Shown here one piece after another: positions 11,301-23,300 of a DNA stretch of 64,000 nt. The notes beneath the pieces were generated by a model. The model was not told the origin of the DNA and did no database searches. It saw only the letters and a program-made list of their open reading frames with translations. Source of the stretch: Owenia fusiformis (Eukaryota; Annelida; Polychaeta; Sabellida; Oweniidae); assembly GCA_903813345.2 (NCBI GenBank), contig CAIIXF020000012.1, forward strand, positions 27,852,684 through 27,916,683. The letters run 5' to 3'. Position 1 is the stretch's first letter, and the number at the start of each line of letters is the position of its first letter. A program made the translations under genes and the position numbers.

Positions 11301-14300
11301 GACGGGGAGTCACGTGACGGAAGTCCGATTGAGAAAGCTAGAGAAATAAGGCGCATGGGGACGACCATTATGGCGGTTGGACTCGGTGATGGAGTTAATG
11401 AGGGTCAACTACTTGCTATGGCTAGCCCACCAGATGATAGCCATGTTGTGAAGATCACATCTCTGGATAGATTGGACATCAAAAATCAAGAATTAAAATT
11501 TATCACAACTACGCTTTGCTCGGCACGTCAAGGTAATTTTTACATTTTGTTATAGAGGTACATAATCAAGGATTTTGGAATACTACCATGATTTTGATGG
11601 GTCTAAATGTACAAATGGACGTCATTGTCATTTTGATAACACGTGGTCTAAACCCTCGGGGTTACATACATAATAGTATCAGACTTTTATTGATAGGAAA
11701 AAATGCAATCAGTGATGACTACTCAATTTTATTTTAATGGTTGATAGTAAAATGATGTTTAGAAAAATACAGTCACAAAAGTAGACACGAAAACTGAATG
11801 CATATCAACGCCATACTGCACTCCATAGCCATATATGTTTGACCAGGCCTCTGCTTCCCATGTGTTTACCATCGTGTACTCTCCGTTGAAATACTTGGCA
11901 GGGTGGACATCAAGCGAACGGGTTGTTATGATATGTGGTTCAGAGTTAAAGTTGCATTCCTCACTGTCGTCTATCAAAGCGACTTCAAGAAAGATTGCTG
12001 AATTTTTCGGCATCAGTCCTGTCCATGTTCCTAATTATAAATGTGAAAACGTGGAGCAATATGAAAAAAAGTGAAATGTGAAAATACTTTTTTAGCTTTT
12101 ACATGAAAACGGAAGGGGAAGAGAAAAATAAGTATCAACTCTTCGAGAATATTTATAACGCTTGGTCGTAACCACCAAAGCAGAAGAAAACAATTCCATT
12201 TTTACTTTTTTCATAGCCTATTATTTTAGGTGACCCTTGCCGAAACTTTTGCGGGATGACTAAAAATCCTTCAGCTTTAACCTTTTATTCTTACTATGAA
12301 CATATTCATTTAAGGATAAAAATATCAAAATATAAATTTTGCCGCCAGCGATATATTAGGATTACATTTTGAAGAAAACGTCAATGCCATCGAGAGGCCT
12401 GTGAAACCGTGTCGTGACGCAATAATTACATATAAATAGGCCTATAACTTACCACCCGTTAGATTTGTATCCGCACCTGACGCAATGATATATCCAACGC
12501 CTTTGTATTTTGTATTTCGGTAATAGTTGACTTCTTGATAAGGTGTTGTTTTTGTAACCAATCTCAGATCAGCGTCCACAAGGTATCCCAAAAATGTTAA
12601 ATCTCCGAAATGAACAGCCGATCCCATATATATTTGCTTATCCGTTAGTGTGCTTATATCGATGTTGAACCTCTCTTTGACATAAGTAACAAATTCTCTG
12701 CCTAAAAAGTGCAATGGATAAGTGTATCATCAACGTCAAAATTGTTCCAGCTCTGAGTTTGATGAATTCAGTTTTAAGAAACAATAATTCTTATTGTTAC
12801 CTTTATTGACGACGTCTGCATAAGACAGTACATTTGGATCGACCTCTTTCCAGTGGTCCGTTAACCCTCCTTTTGGCGCAAGCTGAAATGCACTGCCTTT
12901 CAAATCCATAATCCCCGAATACGTCACCTTGGACGTGTAATTTCTCTGCGGTTTTCGACCACTCCTTGTTTTAGGTTTACATTTTTGACAACCCTTCTTT
13001 CCACAATCAATAGTTTGAATAAAACATAAAATAAAAATAAAAAATAGTTTCAGAAAGTTGAAACCCGTTGTTCTACTCATGACTGTACGTGACGGCTGAT
13101 CCAGCAAACGATGACACATAATATCGATAACGCCATAAATAGTAGATATACAGGGTGTTAAAAAGTATGGAATACTTCAACCGATATATGTGCATTTTTA
13201 GATGATTTACTGCTTGTAATTTACCATTTTTCAGTGACAGGGTACTGAATAAAATATACACAATTTAAGTACTTGAAGAGATTGGACGTGACATAACACC
13301 TTTTCACTACATCAATTATATTCAGGAGGGACGATAGGCGATTGTTTTCCTTGACGATAAATTTTAACTCATAACGTTGTTTCAACTATTCTTAATTAAC
13401 AAAAAACGACGTTGCTATATTTGTGAAAAATCAATTTGCATTAAAATTATCATGAATGGTTCACGGCAATTGTCTTCTACATACTTAAACTGCAACTGAT
13501 TCTATGTTACGGTTTAAAAATATACTTTTTAGACACCCCCTATTATCAACAATCAGTGCAAACGAAACAGAACAAAGAAAAGTGCTAAATTATGTTACAT
13601 CTAGCTAACGTGATGTCTTGCTGATTTGTGAATATAAAATCAGACAGACCAATTACATAAATTTTAATAAAGCCTTTTGATATAAAATATCCGTCGTAAA
13701 ATAGGCATTTAAACACAGGTAAATAAATACAACGTACGTTTGCTCTTACAATTATTCAAATAAAGGTGAAAATAATGACAATTGAGTTGCTAAATGTAAA
13801 TTATTTTAATACGTTATAACTTAATTAAAAATATCATTAAAACAGAATATTACCAAGTCGATCATATTGCATTGACAAACTTTTAAATGCGCGTAATTTA
13901 CCAAACTAGTGAAGAAGCTGAAACTTTTGGACCGTGTGTAAAGATATGTGTGAAATAGGCCCCTCTTTATTTTGAAACCATTCAAACGCATTCCGAGTCA
14001 AAATTACAAAACATTGGATGTTGAAATTTGTCGGATAGCAAACTAAAATGGCTTTAACACCCCCCCCTCTTCTAGATTTACTTAGTTTTATATCAGACAT
14101 TGAGCGTTTGGTGCCTCCCCTAATGCCTGACGATGTTTTTTGGCACGATCGAGAGTATCCAATACGCACACCGTACTATACAACGAAAGCTGTGACTTCC
14201 GGATAACCTGCTTTCTGGGATTAACCTGAAGTAGATTTAAAGACGAAAAGATTTGAACATTTTGCATCAATGTACCACTGTTTTATTGAAAGAAACAAAT

Positions 14301-17300
14301 GCAACAATTAACATCCTCCGATCACAGGGCCTCAAAATCCAGAATATATTCTTTCTTTTTACCCCCTGCGATAATTAGTTAGCATTTCCCCGATTAAGAA
14401 CTCGCAATCTGATTGGCTGTCGCAACACGGCGACAGAAATCTTGTATAAGTCATTGCGCATAATTAGATCAGGTGATTCAGTTTAATCGGGCGCTTCCAA
14501 ATTGGTTATAGCAGGGGGAAGAAGGAGGTACGGATTCTGGATACTGCTTAGGAGGATGAACAATTAATAGCTACTTAATATTCTATTTTAAACGAAAAAC
14601 AGTAAACTATTTCATCGGATGTTTAGAAAAAGACGGTAACAAAAGTAGAAATGAAAACTGAATGCATATCAACGCCATACTGCACTCCGTAGCCATATAT
14701 GTTTGACCAGGCCTCCGCTTCCCATGTGTTTACCATCGTGTACTCTCCGTTGAAATACTTGGCAGGATGGACATCAAGCGAACGGGTTGTTATGATATGT
14801 GGTACAGAGTTAAAGTTGCATTCCTCACTGTCGTCTATCAAAGCGACTTCAAAGAAGATTGCTGAATTTTTCTTCATTAACCCAGCCCATGTTCCTAAAA
14901 TGTTAAATCATGTGAATGATAACTTATTTAGCTACTACACGATTAAGAAAGAGGATGGGGAAAATTACGTAAGCATAAGCCCTTCGAGAATATTTATAAC
15001 GCCTGGTCGTAACCACCAAAGCAGAAGACAAAACTTCCATTTTGAATTGTAAAGTACACTTTTCAACACCTTTCATAGCATATTAATCAATTAACCATTA
15101 AATTGACAATGTGTAAACTTTTCAGAATTTTTGATGACTGGTTTTAGAGAAACGTGTGTTCAAAAAGTTCGCCATATCGATACACATCCTTTCAGCACAC
15201 ATAACCTCGAGGCAATTTCCAACATTGGGAATGTTTTGTTTTTAAATTCCTTCAATAACAATAAAATCACAAGCAACTGAACCAAAGAAGTTATTAATGC
15301 GTTTTAATCAATTTGACGTCATAAAACCAAATTAAGAATTGCTGATTTTAACAATTTCATTTACTTATCACTTATTTGAACAATAATACTCCGTCAAAAG
15401 TAGGCCTATGGTATTTTTGAATAGTATATGGGTAATGATTTTTAAGACAGGTCCATTTTATTTTGCAAATATACTTGCTTTAGGTATCTAGTTATCAGGT
15501 TGTCATGATTAAATCATATAAATGTTAACGTCATATTCATTGAAACAATGTAGCAATTTGGTAAAACATTGGCCACTGTGGAGCATTTTGAAACTACTAT
15601 ACTGCCATTTAACCATTATTAAACATATAACTCAATAAAAATTGCCAATGTTGGCAATTGCCTCTGGATTATTTGTGCTAAATTTATTGACACATAGTAT
15701 AGGGGAGAGTGTTCAAATCACGGGTCAAAGTTTTTATCAAAAACTTGTGTGAGGTACTACAGGGTGGGCCAAAAAAAACAATACCCAACTTTAAATCCGA
15801 ATGAAAATAGCTATGTTCAACATCATACATTGATTTATATATCATTTTAAAGGTAATCCATTTTTGAACAATTTGGTATATAACACTATGTCATGAAATC
15901 AATATTAAAGTTTTATTATGCTTATTTGGGAGGCCGGGTCGGTATTTAAGGTATCCAGATTTTAGGGAGAAAATAGTAAATCTGCGGAATAATGTTAATT
16001 TTTTATTTATAGAATATCATTTTGTTAGGTGAAAAAATGCTTGTATATTCGCATATTGTATGACTATACTTATTGTTAATGAATTTTAGTGTTGTTTATT
16101 ATCAATAAGTACTCAAAGGGGTCTGTTAAAAGACATTAAACGTATATGTGATGAGGATTATATTTTCAAACAAGATATTGCCTCATACCATAGATCTCAG
16201 GAGACATTGGCATTCCTTTGCAAACAAGGTGTCCATTTGATTGATTTCGATGCTTGGCCACCCAACAGTCCCGATGCCACATGTAATGTGTTTGATTACC
16301 ATACATGGAGCCATCTCGAGGAAATGGTACAATCAAATGCATCAAATAAACAGCATTGATGAGCTTAAACAGAATCTTAAAGTGCTGAAATGAATAGCCA
16401 CAGAAATCTCTCAATAAGGGTATTGATAGATTACGCTACCACTTGAAGCTTATTGTTGATGCATAGGGGAGGGGATGGGGGTATATTGAGCAATTGTTAA
16501 AATTGTTTAAATAAATAAAGTGTTAAATGTTATTTAACAGCACTGAATCATAAACAATAAGTTTAGCCACACAATATGCAAATATACAAGCATGTATTCA
16601 CCTAACAAAATGGTATTCTATTAATAGAAAATTAACATTATTCCGCAGATTCACTATTTTCTCCCTTAAATCTGGAGACCTTAAATAGCAACCCGGCCTC
16701 CCAAATAAGTATAATAAAACTTTACTATTGATTTCATGACATAGTGTTATATACCAAATTGTTTGAAATTGTATAACCTTTAAAATGATATGTAAGTCAA
16801 TGTACCATGATGAATGTAACTAATTTAATCCTGATTTGAAGTTGGGTATTGTTTTTTTTGGCCCACCCTGTATATATATGCTTTTGAAAAAAATTGAAAG
16901 AAAATTTGAATTTTTTTTTATTATTTTAGGAAAATTAGAAACCATCGAATATCACTTTTGAAACCATTGAATATCACTTTTTTAAATGAATATCGAATAT
17001 CACTTTTGGAACCATTGAATATCACTTTTTTAAATGACTTACCACCTGTAAGATTTGTATCTGCATCCGCTACAACGATATATCCGACGCTTTTGAATTT
17101 TGGATTTCGGTAATAATTGACTTCTTGACAAGGTGTTGTTTTTGTAACCAATCTCATATCAGCGACTCCGAGGTATCCCCAAAATGTTAAATCTTCAAAA
17201 TGAACGGCCGATCCCATGTATAATTGCTCGTCCGTTAGTGTGCTTATATTGATGTTAAACCTTTCCTTGACGTATGCAACAAATTCTCTTCCTTGAAAGT

Positions 17301-20300
17301 GCAATGCATAAGTATTTATTCATCAACGTCAATGTGTTTTCCCTTCTGGTTTTAAGAATTTAATTTCAAGAAACATTAGAGAGATTTTGCAACTCACTTG
17401 TAGCATGTTTATTATTCCCGTATAACTTCTGAAGCGTTTGCTTACATGTACGTCATCATTAATTGCGCAGCTCTATACGCCCATAAGTGTGATATTTTTA
17501 CAATTGTCATTTGGACGTATTGAGCTGCGCAATAAATGATGACGTATTCAAACACTTGATAAATTATACGTTACACGGGAATAATAAACATGCTACAAGT
17601 GAGTTGCGAAATCTCTACTAATTCCAATTATTACCTTTATTGACGACGTCCGCATTAGACAGCACACCTGGATCGACCTCTTTCCAGTGGTTCGTTAACC
17701 CTCCTTCTGGCGCAACTCGATATACACTGCCCTTGAAATCCATAATTCTCGAATACGTCACCTTGGACGTGTAGTTTCCCTGCGGTTTTCGATCACTCCT
17801 TGTTTTAGGTCTACATTTTTGACAGGCCTTCTTCCCACAATCCATAGTTTGTATAAAACATAGAAGTAAAATTGTGGATAGTTTCAGAAAGTTGAAACCC
17901 GTTGCTCTATTCATGACTGCGCTGATCCAAGGAACATGGCTGATCCAGGGAACGCTTGCAGATAATTTCGATAACGCCATAAATAGTAGTAATATACAGG
18001 GTATTAAAAAGTATGGAATACTTCAACCGATATATGATTGTGCATTTTTAGATGACTTACTGCTTGTAATTTACCATTTTACAGTGACAGGGTACTGAAA
18101 AATATATACACAATTTAAATACTTGAAGAGATTAGACGCGACATGACATGTTTTTGACTACAAACTGCATACTTGTTTGCCAACTCTGTGTTATGGTTGG
18201 ATAATATACTTTTTAGACACCCTTTGTTATGAACAATCAAACGAAACTAAACAAATCTTGTTACATCTAACTAACGTGATTTTTTGCTGATTTGTAAATA
18301 TAAAACCGGACAGACCTTTTGACATTGAATAACGACTTTTGATTAAATCATCCTTCGTAAAATACGCATTTAAACACAAAGTCATATAAATAAATACAAC
18401 GTTCGTTTGCTCTTACAATTATTCAAATAAGAAAATGAAAAATTTATATTTAATGTGCTAAACTTAAATAATTTTAAATATGTGAGTACTTAATTAAAAA
18501 CACCACTAAAAGAATATTACACCGTCTATTCATTGACCAACTTTTAAATGCGCATATACGTAATCAAAATGATCTAAGAAACTGGAACTTTTGAACCGTT
18601 TGTAAAAATATGTGTAACATAGATCCGACTTATGTGATCCACCAGATCATTGATTGTTTATTTTTATACTTTATATTTTCAGCTTGTAATAATAACCTCG
18701 ATCTGATTTTTGCATTAGACGGTCATTCCTCTACCACCGAACAAAACTTCAACAAAATGAAGAAATTTGTTATAGATGTGGTTCGCAACTTTCCTATATC
18801 CAGTACGCATGCGCGGGTGGGTGTTATGACATATGGACGGGGAACTGCAATTAATTTCTATTTGAACAACTATAGCGATCAAGAAAAGATCACAGAAGAG
18901 ATAGACAAGATACAATATCCTGGAAGTGGAAGTCGGGACCTCGTAGACGGTGAGTGCTTAAATAAAACCAAACTTTTCCATTTTTTCCTTCCCAAGGTTT
19001 GCAATATTGTATGTCTTCGCACTTCGTTATTTGGCCTTAAATATTTGTATAAGTGGTTATTTTACATCAAATCTCGATCATAAGATTAAGATGATTTAAT
19101 AATCAGGTTATACTGTTTTTTACTTGTAACATTGAAGGTTTGAGGCGTATTCGAACCGAGATGTTTTCCAATACTCGCGGAAATCGAGATGACGCCATCT
19201 ACAAAAACGTCGGCGTTTTTATTACAACAGGATTGGCTGATGATGGCGACACATCCGACCAAGCTAATGAAGCATTACAGGCCGGTATAACACTGCTTCA
19301 TGTGGACATTAGTGTTGGTAGGTACTTTGTTGATGACACCGTGCAAAGTGATTTGGACACTTGGCAGTATACATTTTAGCTTGAACTAGAAAATAAAGCA
19401 CAATTTTGGGAATGTCAAATTACTTAGAAATGTAGTCAAATTTATGACACCAAAATACAACATTTCAAACTACAAGTTTGGCTCTCCAAGTATTTTTTCT
19501 CGTGACATCAGTGTGAATGCCCCTATTTATGTATAATATTAAAATTTAATCACTTCGAATAACCCATTCTCCCATTCTGTTCAGCCAAGCTACCCTATGG
19601 ACACGGTATAATATGTTCAGAGTAAAATATCAAACAATTTACTTTTTGGACATTTGTTGAAATAGCAGTTCATATTGATAGAAAAAATGACAAATTAAAG
19701 TTTGAAATTATCAAAAAAGATATTTTGATAGGGAACCCAAGGCTGACTATCAATCCATTAGCGAAGAAACCTTTCTATAGATACATGTACAATGTGACTG
19801 GGTATGATGCCTTAAATACTATCGTAGCCTCATTAGCTGGTGAAATATGCAGTGCTTACCAAGGTGAGTTACAATTGTTGCAATCTTTGATCTTCTCAAA
19901 GACGTCTGATATCGGTCAATATGTTACAGTGTTATGCTTCATAATGCGAAAGATTCTCACAAAGACAACATCTTGAGTGGCACCATCTTTCTTATTTTCT
20001 TGTTCAAATTAGTTTGGTTTAAATGATTTGGTACCATGTATTTGTGCGTTTGTGTATGTGGAACTTCAGATGTACTTGGGTCACCAAAATATTCTGACTC
20101 CTACCAATATATTCTAATTTGCATTAGGTCCAAATACTTTAATTTGGTAGCGCAGAGCAGTTGAATTACCATATGCGTCAAATTAGAACACCATATTTAA
20201 ACAGTACTTAACTGGTTATCTTATCTTGTATGTTATCCTGACAGGCTGCTCCACCACGGCCTACCACATTACCCCCTACAATAGGAACGGCATTGTCTCT

Positions 20301-23300
20301 CCAAGGGTGGGGCGACTGGCGGTTAACATGAACGGACAGTGGAACTCTGTATGTGACGATAGATGGGACAATAAAGAAGCGAGCATAGTTTGTAAATGCT
20401 TGTATCCTGGAGAAACGTAAGCAGGCACTAATTATTTGTCAAATGGAAAAATAAGTAAGAGAATTTGAAATGAGCATTTTAAAAGCACCACTACTCCTAA
20501 GAGCATTAAATGTCAGTTGTAAAATAATTTTAGTATTCAAGTAATTCGACTAAATCAATTTCACGAAGTCATAAATAGCATTAAGATACTAAACGATGGC
20601 CCAGCTCATTTCAATTAATTGACATTTTAGAGCAGACGAGTGGAAATTTCTTGCTTACAAATACCATGATCCAACTATTAATAATACTGAACTGGCTATT
20701 GGATTGGATGAGCTTAGTTGCACAGATAGTGACGTAGACATCCGGGGATGTAGTCACGTGGACAGTTTATCTCAGAACTGCAACCAAGACGAGGCTGCCG
20801 GTATAGATTGTAACGGAAATGACGCACACATTCCAGAAGGTAAGTACGGGTTTCTACGGATGTAGTACCACCCCCTGATAATAGCAGACATCCAAAGGAC
20901 AGACTCATGACGTAGTAAATTTACGGTACTTATGATCCGTGTATGTTTTCTGACTCTTAACACTAATCTTAGGGTAATGCATAATGCTTTAGCAAATTGA
21001 ACACTCGTTATTGGTGTTGCCCACCGTTTATGGTAAAGGGTATACAGGTTGAGCGTTTGGTAAAGGGTATACAGGTTGAGCGTTTATGGTAAAGGGTATA
21101 CAGGTTGAGCGTTTATGGTAAAGGGTATACAGGTTGAGCGTTTATGGTAAAGGGTATACAGGCTGAGCGTTTATGGTAAAGGGTACACAGGTTGAGCTGT
21201 AAAGTGTCTGTCTGTTTATGTAGCAATAGTGTAGTATAACTCACATTTGTAAAAAGGAATTTTTATTTTGACAAATTAAGTTTACCCTTTATTGGGAAAG
21301 TTTCGGGATCTTCTATTAATCTATTAGTTAATGGAGAAATGCATTACATGCATACTCAAATCATTCGGTTGAATGAACAACATTGTTTTGTATTTGGATT
21401 ACCTCGGTCAAGTATAAGCATGGTCTTATAAAATGTCCTGTAAATGAAACAAACCATTTTGGACTCATACATGCGATAAGCGTGAATATTAGTAAATCTA
21501 TCTAAAGAATAAGTTATTGAAAAACAATATCAAAAAGTCATCTTGCTTTTTCAGTTCCAAACCCAGAAATTGTATGTAACTCTTCTGCGATGGAGGTGTG
21601 TTTCAATATCAATGACGTCATACCAAGTGTCATAGCGATGGTAAAACAATGCAGCAGTGTTGTTCGAATTGATAACGCAACCCACGCATGCTTCAAAGTC
21701 CCACTTGGGAAGTGCGACCCTTTTATGACAGTAGGTTTATTTACATGTGATCTAATAATATATAATTTAGTTTTTACGCATTATGTTAGCATTAATCACT
21801 AAGAAATGATGATTGCATTTTTACCGTTTCTTGTGAACAACTATGACATCTTTGTATCTTAATTCCCTGCTATTAAGCGATTGTAATAATTTACTAGAAA
21901 AATATAAGCCTGCAACCATGCATAGTTTTAATTTAGATTGAATCTTTTCTTCAAACAAGGATTTCATGATATAATTTATTCAACAGACGGATTCAGTAAG
22001 CAAGAGGTACTGCTACACTATTGGTCAAAGTTCTGACCAACCAGTGGGTTCGCCGATTCTTTTCGAACAATGGAACGTCACTTCCTGTTGTACAGTGGCT
22101 AAAAACGGAAGTGTCTCCCAGGGTTACGGTACATATATCGAAGAAAAAATATTCAACGTTTCTGCAAATTATTCGTTTGATATGAACTGTTATTTCAACA
22201 ATACGTTCGAAGGGGACCCGATTCAGTTTCCAATTACTATTTTAACCGGCCAGGACATCTACTGCAAGGTTTGCGTCGAGAGTCAAGACAATTCGATAAT
22301 GATTGTAGTTCCCGGATGTCAGTTACTAGGCACTGCAACAGGGCCACCAACTTACCCATTCTTGGCTGACAAGTTAGTAAATTTTTGAAATTTTAAATAT
22401 TCGTTTGCAGACAGCATGCGTATCCAATTTTTTATATGCGTATATGCGTTCTGCGTCATATTGTAAGTTAGAATATTCCTACTAAACCGCTTGTTCTTGC
22501 GTTCCAGGTGCCCTATTTCCTCTGCATTGAACGTTGTTTATTATCCCATGGCAGAGACGTGCTGGGGCTTCAAGTTTAAGTCAATCAAGTTCCAAGGCTT
22601 TGACGAGCTTTTTGTTAATTGTGACACATACGCGTGTGATAGATTTCTTGATAGCAAAGACTATTGTGACAGAACGTGTCAAAGCTCTGGTTCACTTGGT
22701 CGGAAAAAACGAGATACTATTGAGCGCTTTAAAAGTGATGATGATCGTCGTTTGAAACGAGATGTTGATCAAGATGGCGATATCTTTACACCGTCTAGAT
22801 TCGTTAGCTTAGAGAAGGGTCCTCTATATGTGAAAGATGATGGCCTTGGAAATATAATAAAAGCAGACCTCGATGGAATTCCTTTACAAATTACAGGAAG
22901 GGAGCTTACAGGTTAGACTAAATTACTTTTTTACCATTGAGTTATTTTTTCAAAAAATAGTATTATTGTATATAGTACATATGGCTACATAGGAATGAGA
23001 GGTCGTTAAAAAAATTAGCGCATAGATGGTTGCATATTCTCTAATGTTAGGAATTGTGACCATGATAACAAGCACGATGCAGTATGAAAAAACGAACTTA
23101 CGAATTCTTAACGTAACGAAGGTTCTGTTAAAGACTAATGCTTCTAAATTGGTTAACGTATTCATTTGTAGAACAAGAAAGACTTGACTGGTTTGGTAAA
23201 CAGAATATGTCTGATAAGGACAGCGATGGGCTTCAGCATAATACAGGTGATAACCATACTCCTCCTTTCCATAATTAATAAATGATGCAATAGAATCGTA

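Noticed and set aside
13906-14270. Minus-strand frames between members A and B
   Set aside because: No domain, no signal peptide, no conservation in the duplicated flank of B.
17915-17980. Upstream in-frame ATG for member B
   Set aside because: It would add 22 residues absent from A and place the hydrophobic core too far from the N-terminus. The segment is a duplicated 5' UTR motif.
21027-21196. CRISPR-like regular repeats
   Set aside because: The units are contiguous with no unique spacers, and the context is an animal intron. It is a minisatellite.
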